From assembly GCF_019880545.1 (NCBI RefSeq), contig NZ_JAINVW010000001.1, positions 1,302,001 to 1,366,000 of the forward strand: a stretch of DNA of 64,000 nucleotides, in the 5' to 3' direction. This stretch comes from Flagellimonas meishanensis (GTDB lineage: Bacteria; Bacteroidota; Bacteroidia; Flavobacteriales; Flavobacteriaceae). Below the pieces are notes generated by a model. It was not told the origin of the DNA, ran no database searches, and saw only the letters and a list, made by a program, of their open reading frames with translations. Positions 27,044-34,955 of this stretch are shown piece after piece. Every line of letters begins with the position of its first letter. Position 1 is the first letter of the stretch. A program made the translations under genes and the position numbers.

Positions 27044-28212
27044 GAAAGCAAGGTAAACAATTTGAGACAGAGGCAATACGGACCCAAATGGAGCGCACCC
27101 AGTTTTTGGAACATTCCAGCCCCATGTACTTGACCTCCAGCTTTGTGTTTGAGGATGCGGAGGATATGCGGGCCTCCTTTGCAGAAGAAAAGGAGCGAAA
27201 TATCTATTCGCGCTATTCCAATCCAAATTCCTCGGAATTTATTGAAAAGGTCTGCAAAATGGAAGGCGCGGAGGATGGTTTTGCCTTTGCTTCGGGCATG
27301 GCGGCCGTGTTCTCCACCTTTGCGACCTTGTTGGAGAGTGGCGACCATATTGTTTCGTCCAAGAGCATATTCGGTTCCACCCATACCCTTTTTACCCAGT
27401 TTTTTCCAAAGTGGAACATCCACACCAGCTATTTTGATGCCCATAATTTGGACACGGTGGAGGGATTGATTACACCCAAGACAAAAATCCTGTATGCGGA
27501 ATCACCCACCAATCCGGGTGTGGATATTTTGGATTTAGAGGTATTGGGCAAGATTGCCAAAAAGCATGGCCTCATTTTTATCATCGATAATTGTTTTGCC
27601 TCCCCCTATTTACAGCAACCAATCAAGTTTGGGGCCGATTTGGTCATTCACTCAGGCACCAAATTGATGGATGGCCAGGGACGTGTATTGGCTGGAATTA
27701 CGGTGGGAAATCATGAGCTTGTTGACAAAATCTATCGCTTTGCCCGCATTACCGGGCCAACACTTTCTCCCTTTAATGCTTGGCTGCTGTCCAAAAGTTT
27801 GGAGACATTGGCCGTTAGGGTGGACAAGCATTGTGCCAATGCATTGGTGCTTGCAACCTATCTTGAAAATCACAATAAGATTGAATGGGTAAAATATCCC
27901 TTTTTGAAATCCCATCCCCAACATGAAATAGCCAAAAAGCAAATGAAAGCAGGAGGCTGTGTGGTGGCCTTTGGGGTTAAAGGTGGGCTTGAAGCGGGCC
28001 GAAAATTCTTTGACAACATTGAACTCCTTTCCCTTTCAGCCAATCTGGGAGATTCCAGGAGCATTGTAACGCATCCGACGTCCACCACCCATAGCAAATT
28101 GACCAAAGAGGAACGGGAAGCCGTGGGCATTTCCGATGGTATGGTCAGGATATCGGTTGGGCTGGAGCATATCGACGATATCATTGCCGATATTGAACAG
28201 GCTTTGGGCTAG
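27040..28212 (+). CDS. metZ: Trans-sulfuration-type PLP enzyme, O-succinyl/acetylhomoserine sulfhydrylase-like
   Basis: 390 residues of the Cys/Met metabolism PLP family. Seen: ETEAIRTQMERTQFLEHSSP, NIYSRYSNPNSSEFIEKVC, AFASGMAAVFSTFATLL, ESPTNPGVDILDLE, VIHSGTKLMDGQGRVLAG with the PLP lysine, GPTLSPFNAW, and HPTSTTHSKL at the C-terminus. It groups by these motifs with MetZ sulfhydrylases rather than with the longer MetY; cystathionine gamma-synthase is the alternative. Its ATG overlaps the stop of the fusion gene (ATGA), so translation is coupled. With metY it gives two homocysteine-forming enzymes in one SAM-controlled operon. Confidence 0.85.
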   Translation: MRKQGKQFETEAIRTQMERTQFLEHSSPMYLTSSFVFEDAEDMRASFAEEKERNIYSRYSNPNSSEFIEKVCKMEGAEDGFAFASGMAAVFSTFATLLESGDHIVSSKSIFGSTHTLFTQFFPKWNIHTSYFDAHNLDTVEGLITPKTKILYAESPTNPGVDILDLEVLGKIAKKHGLIFIIDNCFASPYLQQPIKFGADLVIHSGTKLMDGQGRVLAGITVGNHELVDKIYRFARITGPTLSPFNAWLLSKSLETLAVRVDKHCANALVLATYLENHNKIEWVKYPFLKSHPQHEIAKKQMKAGGCVVAFGVKGGLEAGRKFFDNIELLSLSANLGDSRSIVTHPTSTTHSKLTKEEREAVGISDGMVRISVGLEHIDDIIADIEQALG

Positions 28213-28269
28213 AGTTTGTAAAATAAACCAAGCCCTCCAAAGAGTGCTAATTTTCGCTATATTCGTGGG

Positions 28270-28680
28270 ATGCTCTCCAAGAAGACAAAATATGGCCTGA
28301 AAGCACTTACCTATCTAGCTTCGGTAGGCACCAAGGAACCTGTCCAGATCGCCGAGATCGCCAAGCACGAGAACATTTCGCAAAAATTCTTGGAAAGTAT
28401 ACTGCTCACTTTACGGAGAAACGGTTTTTTGGGTTCCAAAAAGGGAAAGGGTGGTGGATATTACCTTATAAAACAGCCCGAGGACATCCAAATGACCTCA
28501 GTGATGCGGGTATTGGAAGGTCCCATTGCCATGGTGCCATGCGTCAGTCTCAATTTCTATGAAAAGTGCGACGATTGCCCGGATGAGAACAAGTGTTCGG
28601 TGCATAAATTGATGCTTCAGGTAAGGGACAGCGCCCTGGAGGTCTATCGGAACAATACCCTGGCCGATCTCATTTCTTAA
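28270..28680 (+). CDS. Rrf2-family transcriptional regulator
   Basis: 136 residues. Seen: an N-terminal winged helix (KTKYGLKALTYLASVG, then IAEIAKHENISQKFLESILL and GFLGSKKGKGGGYYL) and a C-terminal cysteine group Cys91, Cys100, Cys103 and Cys109 (CDDCPDENKC), which could hold an Fe-S cluster as in IscR, NsrR or RsrR; CymR-type members lack it. It lies between the methionine operon and cysH. Repeated ATAGGATAAA sequences stand before cysH and before the sulfite reductase but are not seen before its own start, so control of sulfur assimilation is a reasonable inference. It is separated from metZ by 57 bp and may be read through. Confidence 0.92.
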   Translation: MLSKKTKYGLKALTYLASVGTKEPVQIAEIAKHENISQKFLESILLTLRRNGFLGSKKGKGGGYYLIKQPEDIQMTSVMRVLEGPIAMVPCVSLNFYEKCDDCPDENKCSVHKLMLQVRDSALEVYRNNTLADLIS

Positions 28681-28751
28681 GTGTCGATTCTTTATTTTTT
28701 TCAAAAACTTGGTGAAAAATAGCCAAAATCCGAACCTATTTTATAGTAATC

Positions 28752-28842
28752 TACTAAAACCATAGGATAAAAGTAATTTTATCACGGTTTTAACGATTTA
28801 CTTAACGGATAGTTTTATCTTTATCCTATTAAAACCATAGAC
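28752..28842 (+). promoter_or_regulatory. Operator region of cysH: repeated ATAGGATAAA / ACCATAG motifs
   Basis: ATAGGATAAA at 28762-28771 and its reverse complement TTTATCCTAT at 28820-28829 frame an inverted repeat. In addition, TAAAACCATAG occurs twice as a direct repeat, overlapping the first motif and following the second. This fills the space just upstream of cysH. A third ATAGGATAAA is at 29556-29565. A likely binding site for the adjacent Rrf2 regulator (inference). Confidence 0.5.
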
Positions 28843-28850
28843 TTTGTATT

Positions 28851-29474
28851 ATGAAAGTTGAAATTGATTTGGATTATTACAATAGACAATTTCGTGGCAT
28901 ACCACCGGAAGAGATTATAAGTTGGGCACTACAATTGTCAAATAAGAGAATAGTTACTACTAGCTTTGGAAAGTATTCGGCGGTATTGCTCAATACATTT
29001 CATAATATAGAACCGAATATTGATGTAATCTGGTGCGACACCGGTTATAATTTGCCAGAAACATATGAGCATGCCTCATATTTGACTAACAATCTTAATC
29101 TTAACTTAAATACCTATGTTCCCAAGGAAACCAAAGCGTTCACGGAGCACAGACTAGGCTTCCCTACAGCCGACCAACCCGAACACCAAGAATTCTCAGA
29201 AATTATAAAATTGGAACCCTTTAGACGGGCATTGGAAGAACACCAGCCTGATGTATGGTTTACCAATATTCGCATACGGCAAACGGAATTAAGAAGTTCC
29301 AAAGACATTTTAAGTTTCAGTAAAGATGGCATTCTTAAGGTAAGTCCTTTTTATTATTGGTCCGATGAGGATTTGGACGATTATCTAGAAGCGCATGACC
29401 TGCCCAAGAACAGCACCTATTTTGATCCAGTCAAAGCACTGGAAACCAGGGAGTGCGGCATCCATCTTCAATAA
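28851..29474 (+). CDS. cysH: Phosphoadenylyl-sulfate (PAPS/APS) reductase
   Basis: Reduces activated sulfate (PAPS or APS) to sulfite with thioredoxin or glutaredoxin. 207 residues, a little shorter than E. coli CysH. Seen: the PP-loop variant IVTTSFGKYSAVLL, IDVIWCDTGYNLPETYEHA, WFTNIRIRQTELRSS with the substrate arginines, and the C-terminal catalytic ECGIH at residues 202-206. The cysteine pairs of the [4Fe-4S] APS reductases (CCxxRK...CxxC) are absent, which points to the PAPS type or an atypical flavobacterial form. The genes that make its substrate (ATP sulfurylase, APS kinase) are not in the window. Confidence 0.9.
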   Translation: MKVEIDLDYYNRQFRGIPPEEIISWALQLSNKRIVTTSFGKYSAVLLNTFHNIEPNIDVIWCDTGYNLPETYEHASYLTNNLNLNLNTYVPKETKAFTEHRLGFPTADQPEHQEFSEIIKLEPFRRALEEHQPDVWFTNIRIRQTELRSSKDILSFSKDGILKVSPFYYWSDEDLDDYLEAHDLPKNSTYFDPVKALETRECGIHLQ

Positions 29475-29542
29475 TACAAAGTGAGTGATTATTTAATCTA
29501 GCGTAGGTTATCCATATTGGAAGAGACAAATATTTAAAAATA

Positions 29543-29570
29543 ACCTATTATATATATAGGATAAATATAT
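29543..29570 (+). promoter_or_regulatory. Operator-like sequence before the sulfite reductase gene
   Basis: CCTATTATATATATAGG forms a near-palindrome ending in ATAGGATAAA (29556-29565), the same decamer as upstream of cysH. It lies 8 bp before the sulfite reductase ATG, so a bound regulator would block transcription start or translation. Confidence 0.45.
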
Positions 29571-29572
29571 AA

Positions 29573-31663
29573 ATGAAAAGTTTTAGAACAGAAATAGAAA
29601 ATCCGATTGTTGAAAAGGACATCGTTGAATTGGAGAAAAAGATTCGCCAGTTCAAGGAGGGCAATATCGATGAGGAAAAATTCCGAAGCCTTCGATTGGC
29701 CCGGGGTGTTTATGGACAGCGCCAAGCCGGTGTTCAGATGATCCGTATTAAATTGCCCTACGGAAAGGTGACCTCCAATCAGTTGCTGCGTATCGCGGAT
29801 GTTTCAGATGAATATTCCCGAGGCCGACTGCACATCACTACCCGTCAGGACATCCAAATCCACTACGTGGACCTGGAACGCACTCCCGAACTTTGGGCAC
29901 AGTTGGAAAAAGACGAAGTGACCCTTCGTGAAGCTTGTGGCAATACGGTTAGGAATGTAACCGCCAGTGAAACGGCCGGCATCGATGTGAACGAACCTTT
30001 CGATGTTTCCCCTTATGCCCAAGGCGTTTTTGAATATTTCCTCAGAAACCCCATCGGCCAGGAAATGGGAAGAAAATTCAAGGTTTCCTTTTCTTCAAGT
30101 GATGAGGACACTGGATTGTCCTATATGCACGATCTCGGCTTCATCGCCAAGATCCAGGGTGGAAAAAGAGGCTTTAAGGTAATGATTGGTGGTGGTTTGG
30201 GCTCCCAGCCTCGACATGCCGACGAACTTTACGATTTTTTGACCACCGATAAGATCATCCCAATAATGGAAGGGGTAATCCGTGTGTTCGATAGATATGG
30301 GGAACGAAAAAGCCGTGCCAAGGCGCGCATGAAATTTCTTTTGAAGGATATTGGCCTGGATGGGTTCAAAACTTTGCTGGAAGCAGAGCAAAAGGCCATT
30401 CCCCACCAGTCCTATCCCATCAATTTTGAAAACTATCCAAAGAGTATAGCGGTCGAAGTGGAAACACCTGAAGTCAACATTGAAGATAAGGAAGCATTTG
30501 AACAATGGAAGTCCACCAACCTTGTGCCCCAAAAGCAAGAAGGCTATGTGGCTATCGGAATCAAAGTGCTTTTGGGGGACTTTTATACGGATAAGGCCAG
30601 GGAATTGGCCAAATTGGTCCAAGAGTATGCCGCTGGAGAAATCCGATTATCACTACGTCAAAACATATTGATTCCTTATGTCAAGGAAGAATTATTGCCT
30701 TTCTTCTATCAAGAATTGAAAAAAATGGGCTTTGCCGAAGCGGGCTACAACAAAGCTTTGGACATTACGGCCTGTCCGGGGACGGACACCTGCAACTTGG
30801 GCATAGCCAGTAGCACTGGAATTGCTGACGAATTGGAACGGGTGATTAAGTCGGAATATCCCCAGTACATCAATAATCCCGATGTGGTCATCAAGATAAG
30901 CGGCTGTATGAATGCCTGTGGACAGCACACCATGGCCCATATTGGTTTTCAGGGAATGTCCATCAGGACCAAGGACAAATTGGTGGCCCCTGCCCTACAG
31001 GTCCTTTTGGGAGGCGGTAATTTTGGAAACGGCCATGGAAGATTTGCCGATAAAGTGGCCAAAATTCCAAGTAAAAGAGGACCACAGGCCCTTCGATTGA
31101 TCTTGGACGATTTTGAGGCCCATGGCAATGGAGCTTCCTTCACCGATTACTATGTTGAAAAGGGAGAACATTATTTCTATGACTTTCTTAAACCACTCAC
31201 TGAAGTGGATAATCTTACCCAGGACGATTTTATCGATTGGGGCAATGATGAAAAATACAAACAGGAGATTGGTATAGGTGAATGTGCGGGTGTTATCGTG
31301 GATTTGGTGGCTACCCTTTTCCTTGAAAGCCAAGAAAGGATTGAAAATGCCCAAGAGGCCATAGCTGAAGAAAAATGGGCGGCGAGTATTTACTACGCCT
31401 ACCAATCCATCGTCAATTCCGCCAAAGCGTTATTGACAGCGGAAAAAGTAAAGACTAATACGCATGCCAGCATCGTTAAGGATTTTGATGAACTGTATGT
31501 CGCATCGGGAAAGATAGCAATCGACGGAGGGTTTGAAGATTTGGCCCTTCAGTTGAACAAGAATGAGCCTTCAGAAGCATTTGCCAAAAACTATTTGGAA
31601 GATGCCAAAATGGTTTTGGAAAGATTGGAAGCTTACAGAAAATTGGAATTGGAACATGCATAG
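29573..31663 (+). CDS. Assimilatory sulfite (or nitrite) reductase hemoprotein with C-terminal HEPN domain
   Basis: Six-electron reduction of sulfite to sulfide at a siroheme/[4Fe-4S] centre. 696 residues. Seen: two ferredoxin-like half-domains (RLARGVYGQRQAGVQMIRIK, then GRLHITTRQDIQIHYVDLE) and the siroheme domain with ACPGTDTCNLGI and KISGCMNACGQH, giving the four cluster cysteines. After about residue 555 comes an all-helical HEPN-like tail (RIENAQEAIAEEKWAASIYY, then AKALLTAEK), not part of classic enzymes. Nitrite reductase is the alternative, but cysH and cobA neighbours favour sulfite. Its end overlaps cobA by 8 bp. Electrons may come from the flavoprotein at 32485 through ferredoxin. 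Confidence 0.9.
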   Translation: MKSFRTEIENPIVEKDIVELEKKIRQFKEGNIDEEKFRSLRLARGVYGQRQAGVQMIRIKLPYGKVTSNQLLRIADVSDEYSRGRLHITTRQDIQIHYVDLERTPELWAQLEKDEVTLREACGNTVRNVTASETAGIDVNEPFDVSPYAQGVFEYFLRNPIGQEMGRKFKVSFSSSDEDTGLSYMHDLGFIAKIQGGKRGFKVMIGGGLGSQPRHADELYDFLTTDKIIPIMEGVIRVFDRYGERKSRAKARMKFLLKDIGLDGFKTLLEAEQKAIPHQSYPINFENYPKSIAVEVETPEVNIEDKEAFEQWKSTNLVPQKQEGYVAIGIKVLLGDFYTDKARELAKLVQEYAAGEIRLSLRQNILIPYVKEELLPFFYQELKKMGFAEAGYNKALDITACPGTDTCNLGIASSTGIADELERVIKSEYPQYINNPDVVIKISGCMNACGQHTMAHIGFQGMSIRTKDKLVAPALQVLLGGGNFGNGHGRFADKVAKIPSKRGPQALRLILDDFEAHGNGASFTDYYVEKGEHYFYDFLKPLTEVDNLTQDDFIDWGNDEKYKQEIGIGECAGVIVDLVATLFLESQERIENAQEAIAEEKWAASIYYAYQSIVNSAKALLTAEKVKTNTHASIVKDFDELYVASGKIAIDGGFEDLALQLNKNEPSEAFAKNYLEDAKMVLERLEAYRKLELEHA

Positions 31664-32432
31664 CGGAAAATTGACAGTGGTTGGGGCAGGTCCCGGGGAT
31701 GTGGATTTGATTACCCTGAAAGGAATCAAGGCATTGCAAGGAGCCGATGTGGTATTGTACGATGCATTGGTATCCACAGAGCTATTGGAATATGCTCCCA
31801 ACGCGGAAAAGATTTTTGTGGGCAAACGCAAAGGATGCTATACCTATCAACAAGAACAGATCAATGAGTTGATTGTGCAAAGAGCCTCCTTAGGATTGCA
31901 CGTGGTGAGGCTTAAGGGAGGTGACCCATTTGTTTTTGGGAGGGGAGCCGAAGAAATGGAGTATGCTGTCCAATATGGGGTGGAAGTTGCCGTTGTGCCA
32001 GGGATATCATCATCTGTCTCGGTTCCCGCGCTGCAACATATACCGGTGACCAAAAGGGGTGCGGCCGAAAGTTTTTGGGTGATTACCGGCACCACAAAGG
32101 AGCATAAACTGTCCAAAGATGTGGCCTTGGCCGCCAAGTCGAGTGCTACCGTGATTATCCTTATGGGGATGTCAAAATTAGGGGAGATCATGGAGCTCTT
32201 CAAAAAGGAAGGAAAAGAAAACACGTCTGTGGCCATCATTCAAAATGGTACCACAGAAAACGAAAAAGTGGGAATTGGTACTGTTGCTTCCATTGAGGAC
32301 AAGGCAAGGGAGCAGCAGTTGGCCAATCCTGCGATCATCATCATAGGTGAGGTTGTAAATCATCGTCAACGCTTGATGGATTTACAGAAAGAGTATCAAA
32401 AAAAGGGAAAAGAATTGCTTGAAAAAGTTTAA
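31656..32432 (+). CDS. cobA: Uroporphyrinogen-III C-methyltransferase
   Basis: Methylates uroporphyrinogen III twice with SAM to precorrin-2, the precursor of the siroheme needed by the upstream sulfite reductase. 258 residues from the ATG at 31656, which overlaps the reductase stop by 8 bp; a longer frame from 31563 encodes tryptophan-rich nonsense inside the reductase and is rejected. Seen: LTVVGAGPGDVDLITLKGI, YDALVSTELLEYAP, RLKGGDPFVFGRGAEE, VVPGISSSVSVPALQHIPVTKRG, and PAIIIIGEVV. All SUMT motifs are present. The dehydrogenase/chelatase step (CysG N-terminal part) is not encoded next to it. Confidence 0.95.
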   Translation: MHSGKLTVVGAGPGDVDLITLKGIKALQGADVVLYDALVSTELLEYAPNAEKIFVGKRKGCYTYQQEQINELIVQRASLGLHVVRLKGGDPFVFGRGAEEMEYAVQYGVEVAVVPGISSSVSVPALQHIPVTKRGAAESFWVITGTTKEHKLSKDVALAAKSSATVIILMGMSKLGEIMELFKKEGKENTSVAIIQNGTTENEKVGIGTVASIEDKAREQQLANPAIIIIGEVVNHRQRLMDLQKEYQKKGKELLEKV

Positions 32433-32474
32433 AACCCCGATTGTCTCCGTGAGGGGACTTTAGGGGTGTTTTAA
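32429..32474 (+). other. Nested hairpin between cobA and the flavoprotein gene
   Basis: Outer arms AAAACCCC and GGGGTGTTTT enclose inner arms GTCTCC and GGGGAC around GTGA. It begins at the cobA stop codon. It may act as a processing or partial termination signal inside the operon, or be a member of a dispersed flavobacterial intergenic repeat. Confidence 0.45.
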
Positions 32475-32484
32475 AAGAATAATT

Positions 32485-33546
32485 ATGATTAAAACAGATA
32501 TACTAATAATTGGAGCCGGACCTACAGGATTGTTCACCGTTTTTGAAGCGGGTCTTCTGAAGTTGAAGACACATTTAATAGATGCATTGCCACAACCTGG
32601 CGGCCAATGTTCGGAAATCTATCCCAAAAAACCCATTTACGATATCCCTGCCTATCCCGAAATTTTGGCGGGGGAACTTGTGGATAGATTGATGGAGCAA
32701 ATCAAGCCTTTTGAACCTGGTTTTACTTTGGGAGAGCGGGCAGAGACTTTGGAGAAACAGGAAGACGGTTCCTTTATCGTCACCACGAACAAGGGGACCC
32801 AACACCATGCCCCGGTGGTGGTCATTGCAGGGGGATTGGGCTCTTTTGAACCCAGAAAACCTTTGATTGCCAATATTGCCAAGTTCGAGGACAAGGGGGT
32901 TTCCTATATGATAAAGGACCCTGAAGTGTTCCGAAACAAGAAAGTGGTCATTGCCGGTGGAGGTGATTCCGCTTTGGATTGGGCCATATTTTTAACCGAT
33001 GTCGCTTCTGAAGTTTCCTTGGTGCACCGAAGAAACGAATTCAGGGGGGCCTTGGATTCCGTTGAAAAAGCAAGGGAACTGTCCAGACTGGGCAAGATTC
33101 AATTGTATACCGAAGCGGAGGTGGAAGAAGTCCATGGTAATGGAGGACTTCAGGCGGTGGTCATTAAGTACAATGACGAAACCAAGGAGCAGACCTATTT
33201 GGAAACCGACTATTTTATTCCACTTTTTGGACTTTCTCCCAAATTGGGGCCCATTGGCAACTGGGGATTGGAGATTGAGAAGAACGCCATCAAAGTGAAC
33301 AATGCAAAAGATTATCAGACCAACATACCAGGGGTTTTTGCCATTGGCGATGTGAACACCTATCCCGGCAAGCTAAAATTGATCCTTTCCGGATTTCATG
33401 AGGCTGCGGTCATGTGCCAGTTCGCCTACCAGATCATCAATCCAAACAAACGATATGTTATGAAATATACCACGGTCGGTGGGGTCGAAGGATTCGACGG
33501 TTCCAAAAAAGAGGCCAAAAAAGAAGTGGTGCAAAGTATAGTCTAA
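32485..33546 (+). CDS. FAD-dependent pyridine nucleotide oxidoreductase, ferredoxin-NADP+ reductase-like
   Basis: 353 residues of the thioredoxin-reductase-like FNR group. Seen: FAD-binding ILIIGAGPTGLFTVFEAGLL at the N-terminus, LPQPGGQCSEIYPKKPIYDI, a second dinucleotide fold with VVIAGGGDSALDWA near residue 155, HRRNEFRG for NADP(H), and IPGVFAIGDVNTYPGKLKLI. The CxxC pair of thioredoxin reductases is absent, which separates it from TrxB and fits ferredoxin:NADP+ reductase. Its place 52 bp after cobA suggests it powers the sulfite reductase through ferredoxin (inference). A terminator-like hairpin follows at 33575. Confidence 0.88.
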   Translation: MIKTDILIIGAGPTGLFTVFEAGLLKLKTHLIDALPQPGGQCSEIYPKKPIYDIPAYPEILAGELVDRLMEQIKPFEPGFTLGERAETLEKQEDGSFIVTTNKGTQHHAPVVVIAGGLGSFEPRKPLIANIAKFEDKGVSYMIKDPEVFRNKKVVIAGGGDSALDWAIFLTDVASEVSLVHRRNEFRGALDSVEKARELSRLGKIQLYTEAEVEEVHGNGGLQAVVIKYNDETKEQTYLETDYFIPLFGLSPKLGPIGNWGLEIEKNAIKVNNAKDYQTNIPGVFAIGDVNTYPGKLKLILSGFHEAAVMCQFAYQIINPNKRYVMKYTTVGGVEGFDGSKKEAKKEVVQSIV

Positions 33547-33574
33547 AGTTTTTTTAGGTTATTTTGAGTTAGTC

Positions 33575-33609
33575 AAACCTTCCATTGCTTTCCTTTGGAA
33601 GGTTTTAAC
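33575..33609 (+). terminator. Terminator-like hairpin ending the sulfur operon
   Basis: Stem AAACCTTCC / GGAAGGTTT with a 13-nt loop and a short T-tract. Confidence 0.6.
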
Positions 33610-33746
33610 CTTGATAGAGAGTCGAGTTTTGCTTATAACCTCCCAATGATTTAGTGAACGTCCGCGATAATTTACCGGTTGGATACTTATTTATTTTTTT
33701 CTTCGTTAATAAAAATATTAATCAACCAACCAAAAAAATTATAATT

Positions 33747-34115
33747 ATGAATTGGTATTTTAAAGTATTGAAGCAGTATGCTGATTTTAATGGCAGGGCC
33801 AGAAGAAAGGAATATTGGATGTTTTTCTTGTTCAACCTTATAATTACCTATGGAATTCAGTTTATCGCTATAGGTTTGGAATTGCCTGAAATTTTGATCG
33901 TATCAACTATTTATTCTTTTGGAGTTCTTATTCCAAGTATTGCTGTTGGTGTTAGAAGAATGCATGATGTTGGCAAAAGTGGTTGGTACTTGATAATTCC
34001 GATATATAGTTTGATTTTGGCGTGCACCAATGGTGAAAAAGGACCAAACAAATGGGGTCCGGACCCTAAAAATCCAGATACAGAATTGGATGATATTGGA
34101 GTTGCTGAGGCTTGA
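33747..34115 (+). CDS. DUF805 family membrane protein
   Basis: 122 residues from the ATG at 33747; an upstream in-frame ATG at 33654 adds 31 residues unlike the family and is not preferred. Seen: NWYFKVLKQYADFNGRARRK, the signature FxGRxxRxEYW (here FNGRARRKEYW) before the first helix, and VGVRRMHDVGKSGWY, the second conserved block, followed by a polar tail GPNKWGPDPKNP typical of DUF805. Four membrane helices. The function of the family is unknown. It stands alone between the sulfur operon and the RDD gene, with a bidirectional terminator after it. Confidence 0.9.
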   Translation: MNWYFKVLKQYADFNGRARRKEYWMFFLFNLIITYGIQFIAIGLELPEILIVSTIYSFGVLIPSIAVGVRRMHDVGKSGWYLIIPIYSLILACTNGEKGPNKWGPDPKNPDTELDDIGVAEA

Positions 34116-34137
34116 TCAATAACAAGAAGATAAATTG

Positions 34138-34174
34138 AAAAAGGGTATAATTAAAATTGTACCCTTTTTTTTGT
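34138..34174. terminator. Bidirectional terminator between DUF805 and RDD genes
   Basis: Stem AAAAAGGGTATAATT / AATTGTACCCTTTTT with loop AAA; A-run on one side, T-run on the other, between convergent genes. Confidence 0.85.
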
Positions 34175-34933
34175 TCACATGTTTTTTGTGAAATGATTGT
34201 AATCTTTTATGATGCAGGAAATGAAATTCTCGGTGGTTACATCAGGAAGAGGCTCTTCGCCAATTACTCCGATTATTTTTTGACGCAATATCAATAGTGT
34301 TTGATGATCATTGTGGCGTTTTGCACGGATGAAATTTTCTTTGATGATACGAACATCATTGTCCGATAATTTGATTGCCGAGAAATAAGTAGGTTGATAG
34401 TCGTCGGATACTTCTTGCAAAATGGTGTGGTTGATGCCAATCTTACTCTTTAAAGTAATTACCGCCGTTCCGGAGGCCATTCCACCCAAGCGCTGATGTT
34501 TTTTGGAACTTCCTATGGCAATGAGGGCAACAACGCCGGAAAAAATGTTAATATCAACAAAGCGCATGACCCATCGAATAAAATAATCCAAAAAGGAAGC
34601 ACGGTAACCATCAATTTTGACCACCCTTATTTTCATTACTTTTTTTCCGAGGGTCTGACCCATTAATAAAGTTTCAGAAACAATGGTGTAGAAAAAGATA
34701 GGAGCTCCTATAATAATAATTATGGCCATAACACTCCATGGGTCCACATTCACGTTTTCGTCGACATAATCGATTAGGGGTTCAGAAAAAATCCCAAACA
34801 GGAATGAAATAAAGAACAAATAGGTCATTTTTATGGCAAAGTCGATTAAATAGGCCAGAATACGTTCTCCAGCTTCAGCAGCTTTGAAGTTTATGGTGAC
34901 ATTCTGGGTAGTCGTAATTTGTATTTCTGCCAT
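34175..34933 (-). CDS. RDD family membrane protein
   Basis: 252 residues. Seen: after a 15-residue polar N-terminus, the RDD signature AGERILAYLIDFAIK (Arg then Asp in helix 1), two further helices, and LMGQTLGKKVMKIRVVKIDG followed by FIRWVMRFVDI, the usual RDD middle block. A C-terminal cytoplasmic region of about 80 residues (from VSDDYQPTYF) is rich in charged residues. RDD proteins have been tied to ion transport in a few cases; no role is assigned here. It is divergent, 22 bp apart, from the SpoIIM gene, the usual neighbour in Bacteroidota of the MoxR/DUF58 cluster. Confidence 0.9.
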   Translation of the reverse strand: MAEIQITTTQNVTINFKAAEAGERILAYLIDFAIKMTYLFFISFLFGIFSEPLIDYVDENVNVDPWSVMAIIIIIGAPIFFYTIVSETLLMGQTLGKKVMKIRVVKIDGYRASFLDYFIRWVMRFVDINIFSGVVALIAIGSSKKHQRLGGMASGTAVITLKSKIGINHTILQEVSDDYQPTYFSAIKLSDNDVRIIKENFIRAKRHNDHQTLLILRQKIIGVIGEEPLPDVTTENFISCIIKDYNHFTKNM

Positions 34934-34955
34934 TATATAATGTTATTTGTAATGT

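Noticed and set aside
31563..31655. N-terminal extension of cobA from an upstream ATG
   Set aside because: It gives tryptophan-rich sequence inside the sulfite reductase frame; the SUMT fold starts right after the ATG at 31656.
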